A program made the position numbers and the translations under genes. Below the pieces are notes generated by a model that worked only from the letters and a program-made list of their open reading frames with translations, had not been told where the DNA came from and made no database searches. Below are positions 36,843 through 46,846 of a DNA stretch of 64,000 bases, in pieces. Within the stretch, counting starts at the first letter, position 1. Each line of letters opens with the position of its first letter. The stretch covers positions 1 through 64,000 of the forward strand of contig NZ_WPIK01000009.1 of NCBI RefSeq assembly GCF_009754915.1. Direction: 5' to 3'. Source of the stretch: Mucilaginibacter arboris. GTDB lineage: Bacteria > Bacteroidota > Bacteroidia > Sphingobacteriales > Sphingobacteriaceae.

Positions 36843-37052
36843 ATGGATATTGAATTAAAATATAAAATCGTAGAAAAGATTGTTCAAAGCAACGATGATA
36901 TTTTACTTAATGAGATAAAAGCATTAGTAGGCTTATCAGAAGAAGATTTTTGGCATGATCTGCCAATAGAAGTAAAACAAGCTATTGATTTGGCAAAATC
37001 TCAACTTGATGCCAATGTACCGGTAAAAAAACAAAGAGCATCGAGATTTTGA
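36843..37052 (+). CDS. Small antitoxin-like protein, no toxin adjacent
   Basis: 69-aa protein (IVEKIVQSNDDILLNEIKALVG ... FWHDLPIEVKQAIDLAKSQLDA) that resembles the short helical antitoxins paired with RelE/ParE toxins in Bacteroidota. No toxin ORF follows. Only a copy of the dispersed 12-mer lies in the gap before the end of the RND operon. It may be an orphan antitoxin or an independent regulator. Confidence 0.6.
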   Translation: MDIELKYKIVEKIVQSNDDILLNEIKALVGLSEEDFWHDLPIEVKQAIDLAKSQLDANVPVKKQRASRF

Positions 37053-37113
37053 GGCGATAAAAGAAGCATATCAAACATCAAAACAAAACTTAAACGGGCT
37101 CCAAAAGACAATT

Positions 37114-40100
37114 TTATTCAGGGCCTTCTTTCTGCTTATTTTCCAGATCAGCTTTATGGGAAGCACTGGCTTGCGCAATCTCATACTCCAGTTCTGGGTC
37201 GATATTCTGTTCTTCCACTTTTTTAGCTTTTTCCATCAGTTCGTCATGATGGGCAAGGAGCCAGTCGAGCTGTTTTTTGCCATAAGAAAGGCGTGTGAAC
37301 AGCACAAAAAGCACCGGAACGATAAATATGGAAATGGTTGAAGAGGCGATCATGCCGCCTAAAACAGTAAAACCTATGGTATTCCTGGATTCTGCGCCGG
37401 CGCCGGTGGCCAAAGCAAGCGGTAACACACCGAGGATAAAAGCCATGGAAGTCATGATGATTGGCCGCAAACGCAGGCGCACGGCATCTAATGTAGATTG
37501 GATCAATTCTTCTCCGCGGTCAACCCTCACTTTAGCAAATTCAACGATTAGGATCGCATTTTTTGCAGATAAGCCGATCAAAGTGATCAGGCCGATTTGT
37601 GCATAAACATTGTTGGTAAGCTTCGGATCAAGCGTTAAGGCCAGCACGGCGCCAAAAGCGCTTACCGGAACGGCCAGCATCACAGAAAACGGCACCGACC
37701 AACTTTCATATAAGGCGGCCAGAAAAAGAAAAACGAAGGTAATGGATAAGATAAAAATATAAATGGTTGTAGAGCCGGCCTTTAATTCTTCATAGCTCAG
37801 GCCGGAAAACTCATACGTATAGCCTCGGGGCAGCGTTTTGGCAGCTAATGCTTTCAGTTCATCAATGGCCTGCCCTGAACTGTATCCCGGCGGAATGGAG
37901 CCATCCACTTCAGCAGAGCGGAAAATGTTAAAATGTGAAATTAGCGGTGCAGTCACAATGGGTTTATAACTGATTAAAGTACTAAGCGGCAGCATTTGCC
38001 CGGCCTGGTTACGTACATAATATTTATTGATATCGGATACGAGTGCGCGATAACTGGTATCAGCCTGGATAACTACGTGATAAGTACGGTTGTAAAGCGT
38101 AAAATTGTTTACAAACAGGCTGCCCATAAAAGCCTGCATTGTAGAAAATACATCTGTGATGTTAACGCCTAATTTTTCGCATTTTTCCCGGTCAACGGTA
38201 AGGTTATAACTTGGCGTATGGGCAGAAAAATAACTGAAAGCAGTTGAGGTTGCCGGATTCTTTTGTGCTGCCGCAACAAATTTTTTAACCACTTTTTCAA
38301 AAGCATGTACATCATCCTGCGAGCTGCCTTGTTCGAGCTGCATGCTAAAACCTGCTGCCAGGCCAATCCCTCTGATCGGTGGCGGCTGGATCACCACCAC
38401 ATTCGCATTTTTAATGCCCGCCTTAGCAATTCTTTTTTTAATCTCCGTGGTCAGTCCCTGGATTTTTGTTTTCGGCGTTGTGCGCTGGTCCCAGGGCTGA
38501 AGCATACAAAACATCGAGCCGTTATTAGAGTTAGCGCCTCCGTTAAGAATGTTAAAACCGGATATGGCTGTATAGTGCAATATCCCGGGCGTTGATCCCA
38601 CTACTTTCATCAGTTTGGTCATCACGTTAACAGACTGTACGGTTGCAGAAGCTTCGGGTAACTGGTAGGTAATGTACAAACGGCCACTGTCATCTAAAGG
38701 CACAAAGCCGGAGGGCTTGCTTTTAAAGAGAAGATAAGCGCCGGCACAAATGCAAACCAACAGGATAATGATGAACCTGGAACGTTTAATACTTTTATCA
38801 ACAGCGCCGGTATATTTTACGGTCAGTCTTTCAAAAAAGCCATTGAAATGATGGAAGAACCTGACAACAAAATTTGATTTATCGGTATAAGGGGCAGTAG
38901 GTTTTAAAAGCAAGGTGCAAAGAGCCGGCGTTAAAGACAAGGCAATAAAGGCTGAAATAATAACGGATATGGCAATAGTGATAGCAAACTGCTGATATAA
39001 TCGTCCTACAATTCCCGGAATAAAACCCACCGGAACAAATACAGCGGCCAGAATGAGGGCAATAGCGATCACCGGCGCCGAAATTTCTTTCATGGCATGA
39101 TAGGTAGCTTCTTTTGCAGACATTTTCTGTTGATCAATATAATGCTGTACGGCTTCCACCACAATAATGGCATCATCTACCACAATGCCAATAGCCAGCA
39201 CAAAACCAAACATGGTTAAGGTATTTATGGTAAAGCCAAGCGGAATAAAAAAGCAGAAAGTAGCCAGGATAGATACCGGGATAGCTAAAATAGGGATGAG
39301 GGTAGAACGCCAGTTTTGCAGGAAAAGAAACACTACCAGGGCAACTAAACCAAGTGCTTTCAGCAAAGTGCCCACTACTTCCTGAATAGAAACTTTGATA
39401 ATGGTTACCGATTCAAAAGGAACTTTATAATCCACATCGGCCGGGAAAGATTTTTTAAGCTTTGCCAGTGCTGCATATACATTTTCGGCCGTCTGTAAAG
39501 CGTTGCTTCCCGGCGACTGGTAAACCTGGATGGTGGACGCCCGGTTGCCATCAACAAAAGCATTGCTGGAGAAAGTAAATTTACCCAGCTCAACCCTTGC
39601 CACGTCTTTCAGGTAAACCAGTTCCCCGGTAGCCGGTACTGTTTTTACCACTATATTTTCGTAATCCTTTGCTTTGTTCAGCATACCATTCACCAAAATG
39701 CCAACTTCTTTTGTTTGAGACGATTCCTGTGGCGGAGAACCTACAGAACCTGCAGCAACATAAACGTTTTGGGCATTTAAAGCGGCCGTAATATCTGATG
39801 GTGTTAAACTGTAGGAAGCCATTTTATCCGGGTCCATCCAGATACGCATACTAAAGTTATCGGTGCGGGCAGAAACATCGCCCACACCCGGAACACGTAA
39901 GATGGCATCCTCAATAAACGTGTTGGTATAATTATCGAGAAAGGTAATATTGTGGGTATGTTTTGGAGAATAAATGCCAATCAGCATTAACTGATCTGGG
40001 TTGCTGGCCCGGACGGTTAAACCAATTTTACTGACGACAGAAGGCAATAACGGAGAAGCGATACCAACGCGGTTCTGCACGTTCAATGCCGCAATCTGAA

Positions 40101-40401
40101 CATTGGTGCCGATTTTAAAAGTTACCCTGATGCCCATCCCGCCGCTGTTGGTATTGGTGCTTTGCATGTATTCCATGCCTGGTGTTCCGTTTACCTGTTC
40201 TTCAATCGGAATGGCAACTGTTTGTTCCACCGTTTGTGCATCGGCGCCGGTATAAGATCCGTTTACAGAAACGCTGGGCGGCGAAATGTTCGGGTATTGG
40301 TCAACAGCAAGGTTAAGGAGGCATATCGTTCCTGAAATCATCAATACTAATGAAATAACAATCGCCGTTACCGGCCTTTTGATAAATGTATTCGAAATCA
40401 T
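37114..40401 (-). CDS. RND (HAE1) multidrug efflux permease, second of a tandem pair
   Basis: 1095-aa inner-membrane proton-driven exporter. ISNTFIKRPVTAIVISLVLM is the classic start. The proton-relay aspartates are in GIVVDDAIIVVEAVQ (TM4) and the lysine in GLSAKNAILIVEFAK (TM10). The C-terminus ends in a charged tail (AHHDELMEKAKKVEEQNIDPELEYEI). It is closely similar to the next permease upstream, including that tail, and overlaps it by 4 nt. The two may form a mixed trimer as in MdtB/MdtC or serve different substrates with one adaptor and one outer-membrane factor. Confidence 0.95.
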   Translation of the reverse strand: MISNTFIKRPVTAIVISLVLMISGTICLLNLAVDQYPNISPPSVSVNGSYTGADAQTVEQTVAIPIEEQVNGTPGMEYMQSTNTNSGGMGIRVTFKIGTNVQIAALNVQNRVGIASPLLPSVVSKIGLTVRASNPDQLMLIGIYSPKHTHNITFLDNYTNTFIEDAILRVPGVGDVSARTDNFSMRIWMDPDKMASYSLTPSDITAALNAQNVYVAAGSVGSPPQESSQTKEVGILVNGMLNKAKDYENIVVKTVPATGELVYLKDVARVELGKFTFSSNAFVDGNRASTIQVYQSPGSNALQTAENVYAALAKLKKSFPADVDYKVPFESVTIIKVSIQEVVGTLLKALGLVALVVFLFLQNWRSTLIPILAIPVSILATFCFFIPLGFTINTLTMFGFVLAIGIVVDDAIIVVEAVQHYIDQQKMSAKEATYHAMKEISAPVIAIALILAAVFVPVGFIPGIVGRLYQQFAITIAISVIISAFIALSLTPALCTLLLKPTAPYTDKSNFVVRFFHHFNGFFERLTVKYTGAVDKSIKRSRFIIILLVCICAGAYLLFKSKPSGFVPLDDSGRLYITYQLPEASATVQSVNVMTKLMKVVGSTPGILHYTAISGFNILNGGANSNNGSMFCMLQPWDQRTTPKTKIQGLTTEIKKRIAKAGIKNANVVVIQPPPIRGIGLAAGFSMQLEQGSSQDDVHAFEKVVKKFVAAAQKNPATSTAFSYFSAHTPSYNLTVDREKCEKLGVNITDVFSTMQAFMGSLFVNNFTLYNRTYHVVIQADTSYRALVSDINKYYVRNQAGQMLPLSTLISYKPIVTAPLISHFNIFRSAEVDGSIPPGYSSGQAIDELKALAAKTLPRGYTYEFSGLSYEELKAGSTTIYIFILSITFVFLFLAALYESWSVPFSVMLAVPVSAFGAVLALTLDPKLTNNVYAQIGLITLIGLSAKNAILIVEFAKVRVDRGEELIQSTLDAVRLRLRPIIMTSMAFILGVLPLALATGAGAESRNTIGFTVLGGMIASSTISIFIVPVLFVLFTRLSYGKKQLDWLLAHHDELMEKAKKVEEQNIDPELEYEIAQASASHKADLENKQKEGPE

Positions 40402-43400
40402 GCCTGATCTAAATTACTCAGTTCACGGGATTTTCTGATCTCATATTCCAGTTCCGGATCAATGTTTTGCTCTTCCACTTTTTTCTCCTTTTCCATCAAC
40501 TCGTCATGATGCGCTTTTAAGTACTCCAGTTTTTCCTTTCCGTAAGAAAACCTGGTGATCAGCACGTAAAGCACAGGAACAACAAATATGGCGATGGTAG
40601 AAGCAGCAAGCATACCGCCCAGAACAGTAAATCCAATTGTTCTGCGGGCAACTGCACCTGCACCTGTTGCCAGCACGAGCGGCAATACACCCAGGATAAA
40701 TGCCAGGGAAGTCATAATGATCGGACGTAAACGCAAGCTGACTGCATCAAGAGTGGATTGTAACAGATCTTCGCCGCGATCAACCCGGACTTTAGCAAAT
40801 TCTACAATCAAAATAGCATTTTTAGCTGCAAGGCCGATCAGGGTAATTAAACCTATTTGGGCATAAACATTATTGGTGAGGCTGGGCACAAGCACCAATG
40901 CCAGTATGGCACCGAAAGCTCCGATGGGCACAGCCAGCAGTACCGAAAGCGGAACAGACCAGCTTTCGTATAATGCTGCCAGGAATAGAAATACGAAGGT
41001 CAGGGAAAATAGGAAAATATAAATCGTGGTCGAGCCTGCTTTTACTTCTTCATAACTCAAACCTGAAAATTCAAAGGTGTAGCCTTCGGGAAGATTTTTT
41101 GCAGCAAGGCTTTGTAAAGCTGTTAAAGCATCGTTGCTGCTATAACCGGGCGCAGAAGATCCGTCAATTTCGGCAGTACGGAATATATTGAAGTGCGAAA
41201 TAAGCGGTGCTGCTTCCGTAGGCGAATAACTGATTAGTGTACCTAACGGAACCATTGCACCCGCCTGATTTCGTACATAATATTTATTCATTGCAGAAAT
41301 ATTAGCCCTAAAAGCAGTATCGGCTTGCACAACTACGTGAAAAGTACGGTTGTAAGTTGTAAAATCATTTATGTACAAACTGCCCATAAAAGCTTGTATG
41401 GTTGTAAATACATCTGAAACGTTAACCCCAAGCTTCTCGCATTTCTGCCGGTCAACTGTTAAATTATAATTAGGTGTATGAGCTGTAAAAAAGCTGTAAG
41501 CTTTGGTTATTGCCGGATTTTTATTTGCTTCGGCCACAAACCGGTTTACCACTTTTTCAAATTGATGAATATCATCCGTTGTACTGCGCTGCTCTATCTG
41601 CAAACTAAAACCAACAGTTGTACCTACTCCGGGCAATGGCGAAGGCTGGATTACTTCAATATCGGCATTTTTTATTCCGGCATCTGCTATACGTTTCTGC
41701 ATCACACCGATGATACCTGGTACTTGTTCGCTTGATTTACTGCGTTGGTCCCACGGCGCCAACTGGCAATAAATGGTACCGTTATTTGAATTGCTCGCAT
41801 TGGTTATCACATTTAAACCTGATAACGCCGCATAATGAGCCACACCCGGCGTAGAGCCTACTACTTTCATCACTCTGGACATCACCTCTACAGATTGAGC
41901 TGTTGAAGATGCCGGTGGTAGTTGAAAAGTAACGTATAAGTTTCCGTCATCTTCTGAAGGGATAAATCCTGATGCTTTTCCCTGAAACATAAAATATGTA
42001 CCTATGCAAACAACTACCAGCAAAATAACGACATATCGAGTGCCCTGAATACTCTTTTTTACGCCATTGGTGTATTTAGCTGTCACGCGGTCAAACCAGG
42101 CATTAAATCTACCAAACCATTTATTCAAACCTTTTGCCTGTTTATCAGGATCAGTACGCTTCAGTAGCAACGAACACAAAGCAGGTGTTAAAGACAAGGC
42201 GATAAAAGCAGATATAATTACGGAGATAGCTATAGTGATGGCAAATTGCTGGTATAATCTGCCTACAATTCCCGGAATAAATCCCACCGGAACAAACACT
42301 GCTGCAAGAATAAGCGCAATAGCAATTACGGGCGCCGAAATATCTTTCATGGCTTGATATGTTGCTTCTTTTGCCGACATATTATCATGATCGATGTAAT
42401 GCTGTACTGCTTCCACAACAATGATGGCGTCATCAACCACAATACCAATAGCCAGTACAAAACCGAACATGGTTAATGTATTAATGGTAAAGCCAAGCGG
42501 AATAAAAAAGCAGAAAGTACCAAATATGGATACCGGGATGGCCAAAACAGGTATGAGCGTAGAGCGCCAGTTTTGCAGGAATAAAAATACTACAACAGCA
42601 ACAAGTCCTAATGTTTTCAACAAGGTCCAGACCACATCATCCATAGAAACTTTTACGACCGTAACCGATTCAAAAGGAACGCTGTAGGATACATCCGAAG
42701 GAAACGTTTGCTTCAGTTTAGCTAAAGTTTCATAAACTCCTTTTGCTGTTTCTAATGCATTACTGCCGGGCGCCTGGTATATCTGCAGGTATGACGCCCG
42801 TTTTCCATCCACAAAAGAATTGCTGGAAAACGTGAATTTACCCAGTTCTACCCGGGCCACATCTTTAAGGTAAACCAGCTCGCCGCTTGCCGGTACTGTT
42901 TTTACAATGATATTTTCGAACTCGCTTGCTTTGCTTAAACGCCCGTTTACCAGTATGCCTAATTCGTAAGTCTGGGTGGAAGCTTGCGGCGGTACACCGG
43001 CAGTTCCTGCAGCTACCTGTACGTTTTGTGCATTTAGTGCATTGATTACATCTGCCGGTGTTAAACTATAGGCAGCCATTTTATCCGGGTTCATCCAGAT
43101 GCGCATGCTAAAATCATCTGTAAAACGATTGATGCTTCCCACTCCCGGCACACGTAACAAAGCATCCTGCACGAAAATGTTGGTGTAGTTATCCAGGAAG
43201 GTGATATTGTGTGTGCCTTTTGGGGCATAGATGGCAACCATCATCAGCATACTTGGATTTACCGCGCGGACGGTTAACCCCAATCTGCTAACTACAGCAG
43301 GTAATAATGGCGTGGCAATACTTACCCGGTTTTGAACATCTAATGCGGCAACATCAATATTAGTACCTATTTTAAACGTAACGTTCATGGTCATCAGCCC

Positions 43401-43658
43401 GTTATTGGTACTGTTGCTTTGCATGTATTCCATGCCCGGTGTACCGTTTACCTGGCTCTCGATGGGAGTAGCTACCGTTTGCTCAACAGTTTGGGCATCG
43501 GCACCGGTAAACTGGCCGTTTACCTGTACAATTGGAGGTGTTATATCAGGATATTGATCGATGGGAAGATTGAGAATGCAAATGGCCCCAGTTAAAACCA
43601 GTACAATGGAGATAACGATGGCGGTAACCGGCCTTTTGATAAACGTATTAGCAATCAT
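40398..43658 (-). CDS. RND (HAE1) multidrug efflux permease, first of a tandem pair
   Basis: 1086-aa permease with the start IANTFIKRPVTAIVISIVLV, proton-relay aspartates in GIVVDDAIIVVEAVQ, and the TM10 lysine in GLAAKNAILIVEFAK. Porter-domain loops FNIFRTAEIDGSSAPGYSS and WDQRSKSSEQVPGI differ from those of its neighbour and could alter substrate choice. It lies 55 nt after the adaptor gene and is translationally coupled to the second permease. The pair probably arose by gene duplication. Confidence 0.95.
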   Translation of the reverse strand: MIANTFIKRPVTAIVISIVLVLTGAICILNLPIDQYPDITPPIVQVNGQFTGADAQTVEQTVATPIESQVNGTPGMEYMQSNSTNNGLMTMNVTFKIGTNIDVAALDVQNRVSIATPLLPAVVSRLGLTVRAVNPSMLMMVAIYAPKGTHNITFLDNYTNIFVQDALLRVPGVGSINRFTDDFSMRIWMNPDKMAAYSLTPADVINALNAQNVQVAAGTAGVPPQASTQTYELGILVNGRLSKASEFENIIVKTVPASGELVYLKDVARVELGKFTFSSNSFVDGKRASYLQIYQAPGSNALETAKGVYETLAKLKQTFPSDVSYSVPFESVTVVKVSMDDVVWTLLKTLGLVAVVVFLFLQNWRSTLIPVLAIPVSIFGTFCFFIPLGFTINTLTMFGFVLAIGIVVDDAIIVVEAVQHYIDHDNMSAKEATYQAMKDISAPVIAIALILAAVFVPVGFIPGIVGRLYQQFAITIAISVIISAFIALSLTPALCSLLLKRTDPDKQAKGLNKWFGRFNAWFDRVTAKYTNGVKKSIQGTRYVVILLVVVCIGTYFMFQGKASGFIPSEDDGNLYVTFQLPPASSTAQSVEVMSRVMKVVGSTPGVAHYAALSGLNVITNASNSNNGTIYCQLAPWDQRSKSSEQVPGIIGVMQKRIADAGIKNADIEVIQPSPLPGVGTTVGFSLQIEQRSTTDDIHQFEKVVNRFVAEANKNPAITKAYSFFTAHTPNYNLTVDRQKCEKLGVNVSDVFTTIQAFMGSLYINDFTTYNRTFHVVVQADTAFRANISAMNKYYVRNQAGAMVPLGTLISYSPTEAAPLISHFNIFRTAEIDGSSAPGYSSNDALTALQSLAAKNLPEGYTFEFSGLSYEEVKAGSTTIYIFLFSLTFVFLFLAALYESWSVPLSVLLAVPIGAFGAILALVLVPSLTNNVYAQIGLITLIGLAAKNAILIVEFAKVRVDRGEDLLQSTLDAVSLRLRPIIMTSLAFILGVLPLVLATGAGAVARRTIGFTVLGGMLAASTIAIFVVPVLYVLITRFSYGKEKLEYLKAHHDELMEKEKKVEEQNIDPELEYEIRKSRELSNLDQA

Positions 43659-43713
43659 AAATTATTCTTACCCGAAATAAATAAACGTTGAATTTTTCCT
43701 TCAGCCTAGCTAA

Positions 43714-44922
43714 TCATTGCTTGCCGCCTTTACCGCCTTGCGAAGGGGCAACTTTGTTAGCTGTAGTTATGGGTGAGCCGTCATGCAGGGATTGCACACC
43801 GTCAACCACAATTTTATCTCCCTCATTGATACCTTTTTTAACAATGATATCAGGGCCGATGGTTTGTCCAACCTGTACCTTTCTTTGTAATGCCATCAGT
43901 TTCCGGCGCTTTGGCATCTTGCCGGATTTATTTTTCTGGCCAGCAGAATCGGTTACTAAGCTGTCTTTTGCAGTAAAAACGAAATATTCGCCCATTTGCT
44001 CGGTAACAGCTTTGTTGGGTATTAAAATCTGAGGCTTTGTTTCCTCGTTATGGACCCTCACGATACAACTCATGCCAGCTATCAAAGCGTTTGTCGGATT
44101 ATCAAAAACCAGACGGATACGTACTGCTCCCGTCTGCGGATCAACTGCTCGGTCTATCACCGAAATTTTTCCGGTATGCGGATAAAGGGAATTGTTCGGT
44201 AGCAGGAGGGTGAACAAAGAATCCATGAGATGCCTGCTGTTTTTAAGCGCGTCAAACCGGGCAATCTGTTTTTCATTGATCAAAAAATCAACAGCCATCG
44301 GATTATCGGTAGAAATGGTGTTTAAAACAGTAGAGCCAGCGGTTACCACGTTACCTAATTTAACCTGACTGAAACCTATTGTTCCGCTAAAAGGCGCATA
44401 AATAACGGCATAACCTAAATTGGTACGTGCTGTTCTTACCGCTTCTTCTGCAGATTTAACCGTATTTTTAGCATTTTGATAGGCAATTACTGCATGATCA
44501 TATAGTTGTTTGGCAACTGCGTTGTACTTGTTCAAATAGGCATATCTGTCTTCATCCTGTTTTGCCTGTACCTGGTTTCCCTGCTGCACCTGTAGGTTAG
44601 CTACTGCTGCAGCATAATTTTGCTGGTATAAACGTTTGTCAATTTCATAAAGCTTTTGTCCTTTTTTTACATGGCTGCCTTCCTTAAAAAATATTCCGGT
44701 AATAGCGCCAGGAACTTGCGGAAGCAAGTTTACCTGACTTAAAGCTGCTGTAGTGGAAGGATATTTATCATAATATAGAACGTTTTCTGCTTTTGCTTTC
44801 ATTAAATTAACCGGGACCGAAGGATCAGAAGGCGCCTGCTTCTTCTTGCAGGAAAATAAAGCAAAACAGCTGATGATAATTATATTCGATATTGCCCTAT
44901 TCATAAAGGTTAGGTTAAGCAT
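43714..44922 (-). CDS. RND efflux periplasmic adaptor lipoprotein (MFP)
   Basis: 402-aa membrane fusion protein. ALFSC gives a lipidated C25 if translation starts at 44922. An ATG six codons in (44904, MNRAISN) is a plausible alternative that keeps the signal. Typical blocks are VNLLPQVPGAITGIFFKEGSHVKKGQKLYEID (lipoyl half), a coiled-coil hairpin at about 95-180, TNLGYAVIYAPFSGTIG and GVQSLHDGSPI near the end. It links the inner-membrane permeases with the TolC-type factor in the same operon. The family's hairpin length fits a short TolC partner. Confidence 0.93.
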   Translation of the reverse strand: MLNLTFMNRAISNIIIISCFALFSCKKKQAPSDPSVPVNLMKAKAENVLYYDKYPSTTAALSQVNLLPQVPGAITGIFFKEGSHVKKGQKLYEIDKRLYQQNYAAAVANLQVQQGNQVQAKQDEDRYAYLNKYNAVAKQLYDHAVIAYQNAKNTVKSAEEAVRTARTNLGYAVIYAPFSGTIGFSQVKLGNVVTAGSTVLNTISTDNPMAVDFLINEKQIARFDALKNSRHLMDSLFTLLLPNNSLYPHTGKISVIDRAVDPQTGAVRIRLVFDNPTNALIAGMSCIVRVHNEETKPQILIPNKAVTEQMGEYFVFTAKDSLVTDSAGQKNKSGKMPKRRKLMALQRKVQVGQTIGPDIIVKKGINEGDKIVVDGVQSLHDGSPITTANKVAPSQGGKGGKQ

Positions 44923-44930
44923 TTTATAGA

Positions 44931-46307
44931 TTAGTAGGTTATATTTCCCATCGCTTTTTCCAGGTCAATTTTGCTTGACAGTAGCTGGAATAAGGCATTT
45001 AAGTAGCCGATTTCTGAGTTTATTAAATTTGATTCAGCAGTAATCACATTCAGGTACGCTACTACTCCCTGTTGATATTGAAGCGTAACCACAAAATATA
45101 CCCGTTTTGCCAGAACAACATTTTTTTGCAGCTCGCGCAGGTTGTACAAATTGCTTTTATAATTTGCCAAAGCGGTGGTGTACTCCGTATATATCTGTGA
45201 TCTAAGGTTTACTTCACTTAAACCAATCTGCTGTTGCTGTAGCTTTGCCCTGCGAAGATTATTTAATCTCGAAAATCCAGTGAAAATGGGTATGCCGATT
45301 GATAATCCTACTGTAGAATTGGGATAGGAGCTACTGAAAAGGTCAGCAAAGCTGTTGTTATAAAAAGCTAAATTGTAATTGTAAAAAGCGGATAAGCTCG
45401 GTAAAAAAGCAAAACGGTAATAATTAATGGTTTGGTCCTGAATACTTTTCTGCGTGTTAATAATCTGATATTCTATCCGCTTTTCATATTGCAACTGTTG
45501 GGTAGTATCCAGATTAACCGCTTGTATCATTTTCAGCGTATCAAAACTGACGTTAAATTGTTTTTCTGGCTGATAACCCATTAATTGTTTTAAACTGGCA
45601 TACTGCGGAACTACATTTTCTGTTGCCTGTTTTAACTGGACTTTAGAGTTGCTGAGCGTGATAGTAGCCTGCTCATAATCCGTTTCATCAACAATACCGC
45701 CTACATATTGGTGGTAGGCGTCTCTCACGTTTTTGCCCAATCGCGCTGTATCTTCTTTCAAAACATTGATCTGTTCAAGTGTGAGCAGTAAATTGTAAAA
45801 GGATTTACTAACCGATGCCACAACATTTATTTTAGTACTATCAGTAACCTGTTTTGCTTCTTTAATATAAAGCGGCGCACTTTTGGCAACAAATAAAAGA
45901 TTAGGGCTAAACAAAGCTTGTGAGGCGGCCAAGCCTGGTACAAAACTGTTAGTTACTCCGGTCTGTTGCCGTACAGGAGTTCCGCCGGCGGTAGTAGTTA
46001 CATAAGTAGTAGGTAATTCGTTATAATGTGTTAGGTTACCCGCCACATTAACTTGTGGTAACCAAGCAGCTAAATTAATACGATTGGTTGTCCTTGCAAT
46101 CGATACATTGATTAACGATTGCTGCAGAAAAGGCTGATGCTGCAATGCATAATCAATACATTGTTGTAATGTTAAGTTGGTAGTGGTATCATTAACAACA
46201 CGATTTTGCGCATCGGAAGCCTGGCCAATACAAAGGCCAAGCGTCAGGAATAGTATTTTTTTCAGCTTTTCAATATAAAAAAATGCAAGCCTGGTATAAT
46301 GTATCAT
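44931..46307 (-). CDS. TolC-type outer-membrane efflux protein
   Basis: 458-aa outer-membrane factor with a signal peptide (LFLTLGLCIGQASDAQ) and the repeated OEP structure. NLTLQQCIDYALQHQPFLQQSLINVSIARTTNR and the later SKVQLKQATENVVPQYASLKQLMGY and LQYQQGVVAYLNVITAESNLINSEIGYLNALFQLLSSKIDLEKAMG are the two helical hairpins. It is the first gene of the RND operon and lies 8 nt before the adaptor gene. The start with a leading basic segment (MIHYTRLAFFYIEK) is longer than usual. Confidence 0.9.
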   Translation of the reverse strand: MIHYTRLAFFYIEKLKKILFLTLGLCIGQASDAQNRVVNDTTTNLTLQQCIDYALQHQPFLQQSLINVSIARTTNRINLAAWLPQVNVAGNLTHYNELPTTYVTTTAGGTPVRQQTGVTNSFVPGLAASQALFSPNLLFVAKSAPLYIKEAKQVTDSTKINVVASVSKSFYNLLLTLEQINVLKEDTARLGKNVRDAYHQYVGGIVDETDYEQATITLSNSKVQLKQATENVVPQYASLKQLMGYQPEKQFNVSFDTLKMIQAVNLDTTQQLQYEKRIEYQIINTQKSIQDQTINYYRFAFLPSLSAFYNYNLAFYNNSFADLFSSSYPNSTVGLSIGIPIFTGFSRLNNLRRAKLQQQQIGLSEVNLRSQIYTEYTTALANYKSNLYNLRELQKNVVLAKRVYFVVTLQYQQGVVAYLNVITAESNLINSEIGYLNALFQLLSSKIDLEKAMGNITY

Positions 46308-46530
46308 ATTGTATTAGTCGTATTCATTTCAGCTTTGTTAACCCATGTAAGATCATATCAAACATTTTCAAATAGGACTATGTAAAATTGAGAAATTCAA
46401 GTTGGTTGTGATAGTAACAATACTGATAAACAAAGGGTTTCACTAAAGCCAATAACAGTCTTGTTACACATTCCTTAAATTTGTACGGCTAAAAAGAAGG
46501 AAAAATTTACCTTACTCACACAACTTCTCC

Positions 46531-46560
46531 TTGCAGCTACCTCTAAAACTTTTATCTTTG
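46531..46560 (+). promoter_or_regulatory. Bacteroidota-type promoter of the sulfur operon
   Basis: TTG at 46531-46533 and TATCTTTG at 46553-46560, separated by 19 nt, fit the Bacteroidota consensus TTG-N19-21-TAnnTTTG. Transcription would start near 46,566, just before the riboswitch. Confidence 0.7.
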
Positions 46561-46587
46561 CAGCATTCCACACTAAAAATAGTTTGG

Positions 46588-46691
46588 TTTATACAGAAGA
46601 GGTGAGAGATCAGGCTCCATAACCCTCTGGCAACCCGCTTACAATTTTTGATGCAAGGTGCCAAATCCTGCTCCGCAAGGAGAACTATAAA
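46588..46691 (+). promoter_or_regulatory. SAM-I (S-box) riboswitch
   Basis: The stretch has the S-box core: GAGGTGAGAGATCAGGCTCC, ACCCTCTGGCAACC, AAGGTGCCAAATCCTGC and a closing stem in which TTTATA (46588-46593) pairs with TATAAA (46686-46691). It lies between the promoter and cysH, so it should turn the sulfate-assimilation operon off when S-adenosylmethionine is plentiful. No strong intrinsic terminator is obvious downstream, so control of translation or a weak terminator is possible. Confidence 0.85.
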
Positions 46692-46697
46692 TTGAAT

Positions 46698-46781
46698 ATG
46701 AAAAAAAATATTCTTACTGCAATGATAGGTTTGGCGCTGTATAAATGCCGGAAGCAAATTTATATCATTAATTTTTGCTGA
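46698..46781 (+). CDS. Possible leader peptide between riboswitch and cysH
   Basis: 27-codon ORF starting 7 nt after the riboswitch and ending with a TGA at 46779-46781, immediately before a motif copy. The product begins MKKNILTAMIGLALY with a membrane-like stretch and holds two cysteines (YKC and the last residue C). It may be a leader peptide or simply a short ORF. No second evidence supports translation. Confidence 0.35.
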   Translation: MKKNILTAMIGLALYKCRKQIYIINFC

Positions 46782-46846
46782 TAAAAGAAGCATGAAGCCA
46801 TCAACCAATGATTGAAACAAGAAACCTACAAAACCGATAGATTATC

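Larger units (their letters stand above)
46308..46846. other. Intergenic region: RND upstream side, promoter, riboswitch, leader ORF
   Basis: About 540 nt between the divergent RND operon and the sulfur operon. The part up to about 46,470 has no structure that I can support. The part from 46,531 holds a promoter, a SAM-I riboswitch, a 27-codon leader ORF and a motif copy, all listed separately. A second -7-like box TAAATTTG lies at 46476-46483. Confidence 0.6.

Noticed and set aside
39100-42380. GCTTCTTTTGC strings in the RND genes as motif copies
   Set aside because: They differ from TAAAAGAAGYAT at two or more core positions and encode conserved residues (AKEATY), so they are coding by-products.
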